Assembly (NCBI GenBank): GCA_964596065.1
Contig: CAZQSM010000001.1
Location: 62,001-126,000, forward strand
DNA length: 64,000 nt
Reading direction: 5' to 3'
Origin: SZUA-254 sp964596065
GTDB lineage: Bacteria; Bacteroidota; Ignavibacteria; UBA10030; SZUA-254
Shown: in pieces, positions 26,945 through 36,409 of the stretch
Position numbering within the stretch: the first letter of the stretch is position 1
Layout: the number at the start of each line of letters is the position of its first letter
The notes under the pieces: generated by a model
Database searches by the model: none
Told to the model about the DNA's origin: nothing
The model's input: only the letters and a program-made list of their open reading frames with translations
Position numbers and translations under genes: made by a program

Positions 26945-28618
26945 ATGAAAACCATCATATGCATCGGGTTGCTGATCGCGGCCCTTGTCCCGGGGTGCGC
27001 GACGAAAACCCCCGTCCCGGTCGTTCCGGAGTCCACGCTCGACCGTTACCTCTCCCAGTACGCGCCGTATGAAATGTCGTTCGACGCCTCAGCCTTCCCG
27101 GAGAAAGAGAAGCAGTTGTTGAGGAAACTGATCGAGGCCGCCCGGTACCTCGACACTGCCTACTGGATGCAGACATCGATTTACGGCCTCGGGCTGAGGG
27201 ACAGCCTCGCGGCCCTGCCCGCGGATCCGCTCAGGACCAAACTCCTGACGCTCCTCAACCGGAACGCGGGGCCCTTCGACCTGCTCCGGCACGATTCAAG
27301 CTTCATCGGCACCGAACACCACTCCCCGGGACAGGAAATCTACCCGAAGGGGATGACCGCCGCGTCGTTCGACGCGTGGTACCTCACGCTCTCCGAAACC
27401 GAAGCGCAGGCGGCGATGTCGCCCTATTCGGTCATCAGGGAGGCGGGCGGGGGAACGTACAAGTCCGTCCCGTACCACGTCGAGTACGCCCGATGGGTCG
27501 GGCCGATGGCGCGCCTCCTCAACGAGGCGGCGGACCTGTCCGACAGCGAGTCGTTCGCCAGGTTCCTCCGGTTGAAGGCGAAGGCGCTCCAGGACGACCG
27601 CTACTTCGACGCCGACACAGCGTGGATCGAGCTGAGCGGCAACCGCTTCGACATCGTCTTCGGGCCGTTCGAGGTCTATTCGGACGGCATCAAGGGGGTG
27701 AAGGCCAAGTATGAGGCCAACATCGAGGTCGTCGACCAGGAGGAATCGCGGCGCCTCGATCTTTACAAGAAACACCTCAACGCGATGGAGCAGAACCTTC
27801 CCGTGCCGGCGGAGTACAAGTCGAAAATCGAAGGCCTCACGGCGCAGTTCGTGATCGTCACCGACGTGATCCGCGCGGGCGAATCGGCCGCCGGGTACCA
27901 GGCCGTCGCCGCGAACCTTCCCAACGATCCCGAGGTCCACCAGAAGAAGGGGTCGAAGAAAACATTCTGGAAGAACATGTTCCGCGCCCGGTTCAATACG
28001 ATCATCAGGCCGGTCAGCAACCGCCTCGTCCATCCCGAGCAGCTGCAGTACCTCTCCGACGAGGGGTTCTTCCAATTCGTCCTGATGCACGAAATCAGCC
28101 ACGCGCTCGGACCCCGCACCGTCAAGGTCGGGCCGAACGCGGGGATGCCGGTCAACAACGCCATCGGCCCGGAATATAACGCCCTCGAAGAGGCGAAGGC
28201 CGACATCGTCGGTCTCCATTCGCTGATCTACCTGATGGACAGGAAGATCATCGACCGGAAGCGGGAGAAGGAGTACTTCGTCTCCTACCTCGGATCGCTC
28301 TTCAGGTCTGTGCGGTTCGGGCTGGGGGAGGCGCACGGAAAGGCGGCGGCCATCTCCCTCAACTACCTCGTCGCCAACGGCGGGATCATCTATGAGGCGT
28401 CGACCAAACGCTGGAGCATCGATTTTCCCAATTTCCGCCAGGGCGTGGCGAAGCTCACCGCCGAACTGATCAGGCTCGAAGGCGACGGCGATCCGGTCAG
28501 GGTGAGGGAGTTCTTCGCGCGGTGGATCACGATGACCGATCCCTTGAGGGTGAGCCTCGCGGCGGTCGGGGACATCGCGATCGACGTCCTGCCGAAGTAC
28601 TCGATCCGCTGGGAATGA
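26945..28618 (+). CDS. M49-like (dipeptidyl-peptidase III type) zinc metallopeptidase lipoprotein
   Basis: A 557-residue lipoprotein (lipobox VPGC near residue 17) related to the DPP III family, which releases dipeptides from oligopeptides. The zinc site is HEISH at residue 382 onward (LMHEISHALGPRTVKVG), followed by ALEEAKADIVG supplying the third ligand and partner Glu. Note that family M49 usually has HExxGH; here the spacing is HExxH, as in some bacterial relatives. The start at 26945 is chosen for the lipobox. It follows prolyl oligopeptidase by 44 bp. Confidence 0.82.
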   Translation: MKTIICIGLLIAALVPGCATKTPVPVVPESTLDRYLSQYAPYEMSFDASAFPEKEKQLLRKLIEAARYLDTAYWMQTSIYGLGLRDSLAALPADPLRTKLLTLLNRNAGPFDLLRHDSSFIGTEHHSPGQEIYPKGMTAASFDAWYLTLSETEAQAAMSPYSVIREAGGGTYKSVPYHVEYARWVGPMARLLNEAADLSDSESFARFLRLKAKALQDDRYFDADTAWIELSGNRFDIVFGPFEVYSDGIKGVKAKYEANIEVVDQEESRRLDLYKKHLNAMEQNLPVPAEYKSKIEGLTAQFVIVTDVIRAGESAAGYQAVAANLPNDPEVHQKKGSKKTFWKNMFRARFNTIIRPVSNRLVHPEQLQYLSDEGFFQFVLMHEISHALGPRTVKVGPNAGMPVNNAIGPEYNALEEAKADIVGLHSLIYLMDRKIIDRKREKEYFVSYLGSLFRSVRFGLGEAHGKAAAISLNYLVANGGIIYEASTKRWSIDFPNFRQGVAKLTAELIRLEGDGDPVRVREFFARWITMTDPLRVSLAAVGDIAIDVLPKYSIRWE

Positions 28619-28643
28619 CGACATTCAAGACAAGGAGCAACCA

Positions 28644-29795
28644 TTGAACATCGGAGTACCGAAGGAAATCGCGCCCGGCGAGACGAGGGTGGCGCTCACC
28701 CCGGCGGCCGTCAAAATGATGGTCCGTGACGGACACCAGGTCCTCGTCCAGGCCGGGGCAGGCTCGTCGGCGCTGATTCCCGACGCGGAATACACGCAGG
28801 CCGGGGCGAGGGTCGTGCGTAATGCCGAGGAGACATACGGCGGGGCGGAAATGATCGTCAAGGTGCGTAGTCCGCGGCAGCAGGACGGAATCGACGAGGC
28901 GGGGCTGGTCCCGAAGGAGGGGGTCTACGTCGGGTTCCTTTCACCGCTCGGCGCGAAGGAGACGGTGAAGCGGTTTCTCGAGCGGAAGATCACGAGCTTC
29001 TCCATGGAATACGTCCCGCGCATCACCAGGGCGCAGTCGATGGACGCGCTCAGTTCGATGGCAACCATCGCGGGCTACAAATCTGTCCTGATGGCCGCCG
29101 ACAGGCTGCACAAGATCTTCCCCCTGATGATGACCGCCGCGGGGACCATTTCTCCCGCGACGGTGCTGGTCCTCGGCGCGGGGGTGGCCGGCCTCCAGGC
29201 GATCGCGACCGCGAAGCGCCTCGGGGCCAGGGTCGAGGCCTTCGATCCGCGCCCGGCAGTGATGGAACAGGTGAAAAGCCTCGGCGCAACGTTCGTGGAG
29301 ATGGAGATGCCTGCCGACGCGGAAACCGCGGGCGGGTACGCGAAGGAGCTGTCCCCGGAGTTCATCAAAAAAGAGATGGAAGCGATCGGCTCGAGGCTCC
29401 CGAAGGCCGATGTCGTGATCACCACGGCCCAGGTGTTCGGGAAACAGGCCCCGCTCCTGGTCACCGAGGCGATGGTCAGGATGCTCAAGCCTGGTTCCGT
29501 CATCGTCGACCTCGCCGCCGAGCAGGGGGGCAACTGCGAGCTCACCCAGGCGGGAAAGGACGTCGAACACCACGGCGTCACGATCATCGGGGCGGTGAAC
29601 GTCCCGGCGATGATCCCGGTCGATTCCAGCCAGATGTACGCGAAAAACCTCCTGAACCTCTTCCAGTATCTCTACAAGAAGGGAACCGACGGCCCGGACT
29701 TCTCCGACGACATCCCGAAGGGATGCTGCATCACCCGGGGCGGAGAGATCGTCAACGAGTCATTCAAGGCCGCGTACGCGGCCGGAGGGCGCTGA
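28644..29795 (+). CDS. pntAA: NAD(P) transhydrogenase subunit alpha 1 (NAD-binding)
   Basis: The NAD(H)-binding soluble subunit of the proton-translocating transhydrogenase, which reduces NADP+ at the expense of NADH and proton-motive force. Motifs: GVPKEIAPGETRVALTP at the N-terminus, the Rossmann VLVLGAGVAGLQAIATAKRLG, and RPAVMEQVKSLGA. It starts at TTG with AAGGAGC upstream. The alpha subunit is split into two genes (pntAA and pntAB), as in Rhodospirillum and many other bacteria. It lies 25 bp after the peptidase gene, so cotranscription with that unrelated gene is possible. Confidence 0.95.
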   Translation: MNIGVPKEIAPGETRVALTPAAVKMMVRDGHQVLVQAGAGSSALIPDAEYTQAGARVVRNAEETYGGAEMIVKVRSPRQQDGIDEAGLVPKEGVYVGFLSPLGAKETVKRFLERKITSFSMEYVPRITRAQSMDALSSMATIAGYKSVLMAADRLHKIFPLMMTAAGTISPATVLVLGAGVAGLQAIATAKRLGARVEAFDPRPAVMEQVKSLGATFVEMEMPADAETAGGYAKELSPEFIKKEMEAIGSRLPKADVVITTAQVFGKQAPLLVTEAMVRMLKPGSVIVDLAAEQGGNCELTQAGKDVEHHGVTIIGAVNVPAMIPVDSSQMYAKNLLNLFQYLYKKGTDGPDFSDDIPKGCCITRGGEIVNESFKAAYAAGGR

Positions 29796-29796
29796 T

Positions 29797-30090
29797 ATGA
29801 GCGAAACATTGATGGTGTCCATTACGATCTTCACGCTCGCCACCTTCATCGGCATCGAGGTGATCTCCAAGGTGCCGCCGCTGCTCCACACGCCTCTGAT
29901 GTCGGGGTCCAACGCCATCTCGGGCATCACGGTGGTCGGCTCGCTCATCGCGGCCGGCGAAGGGCACGGGGAACTGAGCGTCGTCCTCGGGATGATCGCG
30001 GTCATCTGCGCGACGATCAACGTCGTCGGCGGCTTCCTTGTCACCGACAGGATGCTGAAGATGTTCAAACGGGAACCAAAGGAAAAGTAA
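29797..30090 (+). CDS. pntAB: NAD(P) transhydrogenase subunit alpha 2 (membrane)
   Basis: A 97-residue membrane subunit with three helices and the conserved segment ISKVPPLLHTPLMSGSNAIS, part of the proton channel. It is separated from pntAA by 1 nt and from pntB by 6 nt, the normal order for the three-gene form of the enzyme. Confidence 0.95.
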   Translation: MSETLMVSITIFTLATFIGIEVISKVPPLLHTPLMSGSNAISGITVVGSLIAAGEGHGELSVVLGMIAVICATINVVGGFLVTDRMLKMFKREPKEK

Positions 30091-30096
30091 ACCACC

Positions 30097-31491
30097 ATGG
30101 ACATTTTCACATCGTTCGCCTATCTCGTCGCGGCAGTCTTTTTCATCATCGGGCTGAAACTCCTCAGTTCCCCGCGCACGGCGAGGACGGGAAATTTCAC
30201 CGGGGCGCTGGGGATGCTCATCGCCATCGTCGTCACCCTGCTCGACCGGTCGATCCTGGATTACACGTTCATCATCACGGGCCTGGTGGCCGGGAGCGCC
30301 ATCGGCGCGATCCTGGCGTACAAGGTCGAAATGACCGCGATGCCCCAGATGGTCGGCCTCCTGAACGGGTTCGGCGGAGCGGCGTCGACGCTCGTCGCCT
30401 ACGCCGAATACCTCAGGATGATGTCGGAGAGCTCCCCGCTGCAACCGGCCGGCACGCCGGACGTATGGGTGACGCTCTCCCTGAGCGTCCTGATCGGGAC
30501 CATCACCTTCACGGGGAGCATGGTCGCCTTCGTCAAGCTCCAGGGACTGATGAAGAGCGCCCCCGTCCTCTACCGGATGCAGAAACAAACGAACGCGCTG
30601 ATGCTGCTGGCGATGATCGCGTGCATCGTCGCCTTCGTCGCCGACCCGTTCCAGGCGTGGCCGCTGCTGGCCATCCTGGTGATCTCGGCGGTCCTGGGGA
30701 TCACGAGCGTGATCCCGATCGGCGGCGCCGACATGCCGGTGGTCATCTCGCTGCTGAACTCCTACAGCGGCCTCGCCGCCGCGATGACCGGGTTCGTCAT
30801 CAACAACAGCGTGCTGATCGTCAGCGGGACGCTCGTCGGGACGTCCGGGATCATCCTCACGCAGATCATGTGCAAGGCGATGAACCGCTCGATCCTGAAT
30901 GTCCTCTTCGCCGGCGTCGGCGCGGACTACTCCGGCGGCGCCACCGAAACCGTCGAGCGGACCGTGGTCCGGTACACGCCCGACGACGCGGCCTTCATCC
31001 TCGAAAACGCCCAGTCGATCGTCATCGTCCCCGGATATGGCCTCGCCGTTGCGCAGGCCCAGCACGTCCTGCAGGAAATCGCCAACATCCTGACGACATC
31101 CGGCCGGAGCGTCCGGTACGCGATCCACCCCGTGGCCGGCAGGATGCCCGGGCACATGAACGTGCTCCTGGCGGAGGCGAACGTCCCGTACGACCACCTC
31201 TTCGAAATGGACCAGATCAACGACGACTTCCAGACCACCGACGTCGCGCTCGTCGTCGGGGCCAACGACGTCGTCAACCCGGCCGCGCGCTCAAAGAAGG
31301 AGAGCCCCCTCTACGGCATGCCGATCCTGAATGTCGACCAGGCCGCGACCGTCATGGTGCTCAAGCGGAGCCTCAATCCCGGTTTCGCGGGGGAGGACAA
31401 CGACCTCTTCTACGACAAGAAAACGATGATGGTGTTCGGGGACGCGAAGGGGACGCTCACGAAACTTCTCCAGATCCTCAAGCAGTCGTAA
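30097..31491 (+). CDS. pntB: NAD(P) transhydrogenase subunit beta
   Basis: A 464-residue subunit with about nine N-terminal transmembrane helices forming the proton path and a C-terminal NADP(H)-binding domain. Motifs include QMVGLLNGFGGAASTLVA, IPIGGADMPVVISLLNSYSG and, in the NADP domain, VPGYGLAVAQAQHVLQE, HPVAGRMPGHMNVLLAEA, VVGANDVVNPAA and VMVLKRSL. Last gene of the pnt operon, followed by a probable terminator. Confidence 0.96.
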   Translation: MDIFTSFAYLVAAVFFIIGLKLLSSPRTARTGNFTGALGMLIAIVVTLLDRSILDYTFIITGLVAGSAIGAILAYKVEMTAMPQMVGLLNGFGGAASTLVAYAEYLRMMSESSPLQPAGTPDVWVTLSLSVLIGTITFTGSMVAFVKLQGLMKSAPVLYRMQKQTNALMLLAMIACIVAFVADPFQAWPLLAILVISAVLGITSVIPIGGADMPVVISLLNSYSGLAAAMTGFVINNSVLIVSGTLVGTSGIILTQIMCKAMNRSILNVLFAGVGADYSGGATETVERTVVRYTPDDAAFILENAQSIVIVPGYGLAVAQAQHVLQEIANILTTSGRSVRYAIHPVAGRMPGHMNVLLAEANVPYDHLFEMDQINDDFQTTDVALVVGANDVVNPAARSKKESPLYGMPILNVDQAATVMVLKRSLNPGFAGEDNDLFYDKKTMMVFGDAKGTLTKLLQILKQS

Positions 31492-31541
31492 TCCGGCGCC
31501 GGGCCCGCCGCTCCGGAGTTCCCGCCGAGGCCCGCCCGGCG

Positions 31542-31563
31542 CGGCCCGGTACGGCCGTTTTTT
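31542..31563 (+). terminator. Probable rho-independent terminator after pntB
   Basis: CGGCC (31542-31546) pairs with GGCCG (31553-31557) over a 6-nt loop, followed by six T. The stem is short but the T-run and position, 50 bp after the pntB stop, fit. Confidence 0.5.
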
Positions 31564-31589
31564 GATTACCCCCCGAAATTCCGTATTAT
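31562..31589 (+). promoter_or_regulatory. Putative promoter of the glucan phosphorylase gene
   Basis: TTGATT (31562-31567) and TATTAT (31584-31589) with a 16-bp spacer; the ATG at 31600 is 10 nt beyond, so the 5' leader would be only a few nucleotides. Confidence 0.5.
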
Positions 31590-31599
31590 CATCCCCACG

Positions 31600-33732
31600 A
31601 TGCCGAAAAAAATACACACGACCGACCAGCTCATCGATCGCATCCGCGGCCTCGCGCGGAACCTCTGGTGGTCCTGGAACCCCCGCGCCCAGCTCATCTT
31701 CGAGGAACTCTCGCCGCTCACCTGGGAGGAGACCAGGCACAATCCCGTGGCGGTGCTCTCACAGGTCTCGGAGATGGAACTCCGGGCGTACCTGAACGAC
31801 AGGGACTTTCGCGGGATGGTGGTCCCGGTGCTCGAGGATTTCGACCGCTATATGGCCCGGAAGCCGTCGATTTCGCTCCCCCGCCGGTCCGGATCCTCCA
31901 GGCGCGGCGGTCCCGTCGCCTACTTCTGCGCCGAATTCGGACTGCACGAATGCCTCACATTTTATTCAGGAGGCCTCGGCATCCTCGCGGGGGACCATGT
32001 GAAATCGGCGAGCGACCTCGGGCTTCCGCTCGTCGCCATCGGGCTGTTCTACCGCCGCGGCTATTTCGAGCAGAAGATCGACGACGCCGGCCGGCAGGTC
32101 GAGGAATACCCGACCATCGACCCCGCCCTGATCCCCGTGCACTCGGTCAGGGACGCCTCCGGAAAACCCGTCGTCAGGAGCGTCACCATCGGCACGGAGG
32201 AGGTGTTTTTCGAAACATGGCGGGTGGACGTCGGGAAGTCCGTCGTCTACCTCCTCGACACCGATGTCCCGGAGAATTCGGAGCAGGCGAGGGGACTGAC
32301 GTCGCTCGCCTACGGCGGCGACACGAACATGCGGATCCGCCAGGAGATCGTCCTCGGGATCGGAGGCGTACGGCTCCTGCGCGCCCTCGGAATCACGCCC
32401 GCGGTGTTCCACATGAACGAGGGCCACGCGGCGTTCCTCACCCTGGAACTGCTGCGCGAGGAGATGGAGCGCACCGGCGACATCGCCGTGTCCGAGGCCT
32501 CCGTCCGCTCGCGCTGCCTCTTCACGACGCACACACCCGTGCCCGCGGGACACGACCGGTTCCCCAGGGACCTGATGGAAAGCACGCTGAAATCGCAGTG
32601 CGACGCGATCGGGATCGACACCGACCGGCTGATGTCGTACGGGACCGCCGGGCCCGACGCCACCGGCCACGAATTCACGATGACCGTGCTGGGCCTGAAA
32701 TTCTCCCGCGCGGCCAACGGCGTCAGCAAGAAACACGGGGAGATATCGGCGATCATGTGGAAAGACCTCTTCCCGCGCTCGACCGCGAAGAACCCCCCGA
32801 TCGGCCATATCACGAACGGCATCCACATCCCGAGCTGGACGTCGCGCCGATCGTGGGAATTCTGGGAACGTCGGAACTCGCACAAGTGGAAGGACGAGGT
32901 CAGCCACCCCCGGTTCTGGGAGCATATCACCGACCCGAAGGTCGTCACCGACGAGGAACTCTGGTCGCTCCGGTACACGCTCCGCCGCGACCTGATCGAA
33001 TTCGTCCGACGGCGGACCCAGCAGCACAGGGTCGTCGGCGGCCCGACGGGGAAGGAGGCGCTCTACAACCTCCTCTCGTACGACACGTTGACCGTCGGCT
33101 TCGCGAGGCGGTTCGCCCCGTACAAGCGGGCGCCGCTCCTCTTCTCGGACATCGGCAGGGCCGTCGAGCTGTTCAACAACCCGGCGAGGCCCATCCAGCT
33201 GATCTACGCCGGGAAGGCGCATCCGCGGGACGGGGGAGGGAAGGACTTCATCCGCCAGATCACCGATTTATGCGCCCATCCGACCTTCCACGGCAAGATC
33301 GTCTTCCTTGAAGATTACGACATCAACGTCGCGCGGTACCTCGTCTCGGGATGCGACATCTGGCTCAACACGCCCCGCCGCCCCCTCGAAGCAAGCGGCA
33401 CCAGCGGACAGAAAATCGCCATCAACGGCGGACTCCACCTGAGCATCCTCGACGGGTGGTGGATCGAGGGATACAACCGCAGGAACGGCTGGGCCATCGG
33501 CGGGATCGACCCGATCCCCCGATCGAACGAGGAAGCCGACGCGGCGGACGCGGCGTCGCTCTACGACCTGCTGGGGAACGAGGTGATACCCCGCTTCTAT
33601 TCCAGGGACACCACCGGGATCCCGAGAAAATGGATTGCGATGGTACGGAATTCGATGAGGACGCTGATCCCCGTCTTCAACACGCACAGGATGGTCACCG
33701 ATTACGCCAGGAAATATTATTTCCCGGGGTAA
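31600..33732 (+). CDS. glgP: Alpha-glucan phosphorylase (GT35, short form)
   Basis: Releases glucose-1-phosphate from storage glucans using pyridoxal phosphate. The 710-residue protein matches the short bacterial/archaeal alpha-glucan phosphorylase type: an N-terminal DUF3417-like part (IRGLARNLWWSWNPRAQLIF), YFCAEFGLHECLTFYSGGLG, GLTSLAYGGDTNMRIRQE, and the PLP-lysine region EASGTSGQKIAINGGLHLSI. A GH13 gene follows after 11 bp, giving a small glycogen-breakdown unit. Confidence 0.93.
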   Translation: MPKKIHTTDQLIDRIRGLARNLWWSWNPRAQLIFEELSPLTWEETRHNPVAVLSQVSEMELRAYLNDRDFRGMVVPVLEDFDRYMARKPSISLPRRSGSSRRGGPVAYFCAEFGLHECLTFYSGGLGILAGDHVKSASDLGLPLVAIGLFYRRGYFEQKIDDAGRQVEEYPTIDPALIPVHSVRDASGKPVVRSVTIGTEEVFFETWRVDVGKSVVYLLDTDVPENSEQARGLTSLAYGGDTNMRIRQEIVLGIGGVRLLRALGITPAVFHMNEGHAAFLTLELLREEMERTGDIAVSEASVRSRCLFTTHTPVPAGHDRFPRDLMESTLKSQCDAIGIDTDRLMSYGTAGPDATGHEFTMTVLGLKFSRAANGVSKKHGEISAIMWKDLFPRSTAKNPPIGHITNGIHIPSWTSRRSWEFWERRNSHKWKDEVSHPRFWEHITDPKVVTDEELWSLRYTLRRDLIEFVRRRTQQHRVVGGPTGKEALYNLLSYDTLTVGFARRFAPYKRAPLLFSDIGRAVELFNNPARPIQLIYAGKAHPRDGGGKDFIRQITDLCAHPTFHGKIVFLEDYDINVARYLVSGCDIWLNTPRRPLEASGTSGQKIAINGGLHLSILDGWWIEGYNRRNGWAIGGIDPIPRSNEEADAADAASLYDLLGNEVIPRFYSRDTTGIPRKWIAMVRNSMRTLIPVFNTHRMVTDYARKYYFPG

Positions 33733-33743
33733 CCGGGGTCGGC

Positions 33744-35654
33744 ATGGACTCACTCCGCCATCTGAAGCTTCTCCACGAGGCGTTGTCACACCCCCAGGAT
33801 CAGGTCCGGACCCGGAGGTACGCGATACCGGGGCGATGGTTTCCCACCGGCCACCGGGCCTCCCCGGCATCCCGTGATCCGTTCGCACTGTACGCGTCGG
33901 TAACCGGCGCGGTCCTCAATGCCGATCCCGTTCCGCTCTGCGGCTCCGGCCAAACGGGGGGAGGGTGGTGCAGGGAAGCGGTCGTGTACAATATGCTGGT
34001 CAGGCTCACCTGTGCCTACGACCACGACGGCGACGGCGTCCTCGGCCTGCCAGTCAACGGCGACGGTTGGAGGGAGACCGGTTCCTTCCTGAAGGCGATC
34101 GCCATCCTTCCCTACATCCGGTCCCTCGGCGCGAACACGATCCATCTCCTCCCGGTGCAGCAGATCGGAATGGACGGCAGGAGGGGGACGCTGGGATCTC
34201 CGTACGCCGTGCGGGATCCCCTCGCGATCGACCCGTCGCTCGGGGAACCGAACACCGGCGTCCCGGCCATGACAGAGTTCGCCGCCTTCCTGGAAGCCGC
34301 ACGGCATTCGGGCTTTCGCGTTATCGTCGAAATACCGTTAAGAACTCTCAGTAAAGACGCTGCCTGGGTTGAAGATAACCCGGAATGGTTCTATTGGATT
34401 CGATCCGACCGAAAATTCGCCCCGCCCAGGTTTGACCGTGAGGAGATAGCGGCTGCGACGCGGAAGATCGAGGCCGGGGACCGCGAGGGGTTGCCCCCCC
34501 CGTCAGCGGAATACCGGGGGATCTTCACGGCTCCGCCGCAGAGGGGTGCGGTGCGCCTGGATGGGGTCCGGTGGAGCGGCACTTTGCCGGACGGTCAAGG
34601 GGTCGTCGTCCCGGGCGCCTTCGCCGACTGGCCGCCCGACGACCACCAGCCGGTCTGGGACGACGTCACCTACCTGAAATTGTATCAGGACCCCCGGTTC
34701 AACTACCCGGCCTATAACACTGTGAGGATGTATGATTCAAGCCTTCTCCATGGAGATTCAGCAACAGCAACATTGTGGGAAAAACTGGGATCCGTCGTAG
34801 CGGCGTACGCGGGGATGACGGGGGTCGACGGGATCATGATCGACATGGCCCACGCGCTCCCGGAACCACTCGTACGCAGGCTCGTCGCCGGGGCGAGGGA
34901 TATCAATCCCGGATTTTCCTTCTGGGCGGAGGATTTTTCGAGGACTCCCGGCCAGGTCAGTGTCGGATTCGACGCGGTCCTGGGGGGACAGTGGGCCTGC
35001 CAGCACAATCCGGTCGATTTTGCCTCGATGCTCGATTGGATCTCCGGGACACCCCAACTGCTCCCGCACCTCGCGACACCGGAGACGCACAACACCCCCA
35101 GGGCCGCCGGCAGGAAGTGGGGCGCACGCTACTCCCGATATGCCTGGACGATCAGTTGTTTCATCCCCGGCATCCCTTTCATCCATTCAGGTTTTGAGTT
35201 ATACGAAATCCGGCCGGTCAATACAGGACTTGGCTTTACCCCCCGGGAGCTCGCCTCGTTTCCAACTGAAGAACTTCCTCTTTTCAGTCCTCACGCTCTC
35301 TCCTGGAGTCAGGCAGATGCGACGGTCGAGTGGGTGGCCCGTCCGCTCGGTATCAGGGCCCGATTCAACGATTGCATCCTCCCGGTCGTTGGGGCGGAAT
35401 GCCGCATCGTCGACCCGGGCGACCGGCGCGTCCTCGCGTTCATCCGGTCGAACCGAAACTCGGGCCATTCCCTCCTGATTGTGGGCAACAGCGACCTGGA
35501 GCATCGTGTCGATTTCACCCTCCGGGGGGTCACTCCCCGGGGCGGGTCGTGGACCGACCTGCTCTCGGGAGAATCGATCGGGGGTTTCCCCGGCGGCGTC
35601 AACGGGGGCCTCGATCCCGGCCAGGTCTTCGTCTTCGAACTGACGGGGTCCTGA
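33744..35654 (+). CDS. GH13 alpha-amylase family protein with an altered catalytic region IV
   Basis: A 636-residue cytoplasmic GH13-type protein (no signal peptide) probably acting on alpha-glucans with the preceding phosphorylase. Barrel motifs: LGANTIHLLPVQQIG, nucleophile D367 in GIMIDMAHALP and acid/base E396 in FWAEDF. Region IV, normally ...HD, reads TPETHNTPR, so the transition-state Asp is Asn450 next to His449. The C-terminal beta domain is present (RVLAFIRSNRNSGHSLLIVG). Activity may be reduced or shifted to transferase or binding function, or this may be a normal variant of its subfamily. The start at 33744 is the first ATG after the phosphorylase stop. Confidence 0.82.
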   Translation: MDSLRHLKLLHEALSHPQDQVRTRRYAIPGRWFPTGHRASPASRDPFALYASVTGAVLNADPVPLCGSGQTGGGWCREAVVYNMLVRLTCAYDHDGDGVLGLPVNGDGWRETGSFLKAIAILPYIRSLGANTIHLLPVQQIGMDGRRGTLGSPYAVRDPLAIDPSLGEPNTGVPAMTEFAAFLEAARHSGFRVIVEIPLRTLSKDAAWVEDNPEWFYWIRSDRKFAPPRFDREEIAAATRKIEAGDREGLPPPSAEYRGIFTAPPQRGAVRLDGVRWSGTLPDGQGVVVPGAFADWPPDDHQPVWDDVTYLKLYQDPRFNYPAYNTVRMYDSSLLHGDSATATLWEKLGSVVAAYAGMTGVDGIMIDMAHALPEPLVRRLVAGARDINPGFSFWAEDFSRTPGQVSVGFDAVLGGQWACQHNPVDFASMLDWISGTPQLLPHLATPETHNTPRAAGRKWGARYSRYAWTISCFIPGIPFIHSGFELYEIRPVNTGLGFTPRELASFPTEELPLFSPHALSWSQADATVEWVARPLGIRARFNDCILPVVGAECRIVDPGDRRVLAFIRSNRNSGHSLLIVGNSDLEHRVDFTLRGVTPRGGSWTDLLSGESIGGFPGGVNGGLDPGQVFVFELTGS

Positions 35655-35665
35655 CAGGAGGGCGC

Positions 35666-36409
35666 ATGTGCGGACGGTTCACCATCACGACGGACAGGGT
35701 CGAATTCATCCTGAAGAAGTTCCACGCCATCCCTGCCACCGGTTTCAACGGGATCACGCCGCGGTACAACGCCTCCCCGGGGCAGCTTGTCCCCGCCATC
35801 GTCGCGAAGGAGGACGGGGTCCGATACCTCACCGACGTCCTCTGGGGCTTCGTCCCCCCCTGGGGGGAGGAGAAGGGGGAGGCGGGATACCAGATCAACA
35901 TCCGCGACGATACGATCGCGCGCAACAAGTTCTTCCGGTCGCGCCTCCTCTCGGGCCGCTGCGTCCTCCTGGCGGACGGATTCTACGAGTGGCGGAAGCC
36001 GCCCGGCTTCGAGCACCTCCCACGCGGGAAGAGGCTCCCGAAGGGGGTACGGAAAGTTCCGCACAGGATCGTCCTCTCGGACCGCAAACCATTCGCCCTC
36101 GCCGGACTCTGGCGCACTGTCGACATCAATGCAAAGCACGTCCTGACCGCGGGGATCATTACCACGTCCCCCAACGCCCTGGTCGCGCCGATCCATGACC
36201 GGATGCCGGTGATCCTCGACGACCGCGATCTTTCGCTCTGGCTCGACCCCCGCTCCGACGACTTCGACGCGCTCCACAGCCTGCTCGACCCATATCCCGC
36301 CGGGGAGATGGAGGCCTATGCGGTTTCCGACGCGGTGAACAACAGCCGGAACGACGTCATCGCCTGTATCGCCCCGGCGGATGATCCGCCGGCTCCGCGG
36401 AAGCGTTGA
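35666..36409 (+). CDS. SRAP domain protein (HMCES/YedK family)
   Basis: Forms a thiazolidine crosslink with abasic sites in single-stranded DNA, shielding them; the bacterial family was linked to the SOS response and mutasome genes by genomic context. The catalytic Cys2 follows Met (MCGRFTI). Other expected residues are present: N78 and R80 in INIRDDTI, E108 in GFYEWRKP and H177 in PIHDRMPVIL. At 247 residues it is of normal length. GGAGGGCGC precedes ATG 35666. It lies 11 bp after the GH13 gene on the same strand, and its last 53 bp overlap the 3' end of the convergent PolB-like gene, an unusual tight contact with a DNA-repair-like partner. Confidence 0.92.
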   Translation: MCGRFTITTDRVEFILKKFHAIPATGFNGITPRYNASPGQLVPAIVAKEDGVRYLTDVLWGFVPPWGEEKGEAGYQINIRDDTIARNKFFRSRLLSGRCVLLADGFYEWRKPPGFEHLPRGKRLPKGVRKVPHRIVLSDRKPFALAGLWRTVDINAKHVLTAGIITTSPNALVAPIHDRMPVILDDRDLSLWLDPRSDDFDALHSLLDPYPAGEMEAYAVSDAVNNSRNDVIACIAPADDPPAPRKR

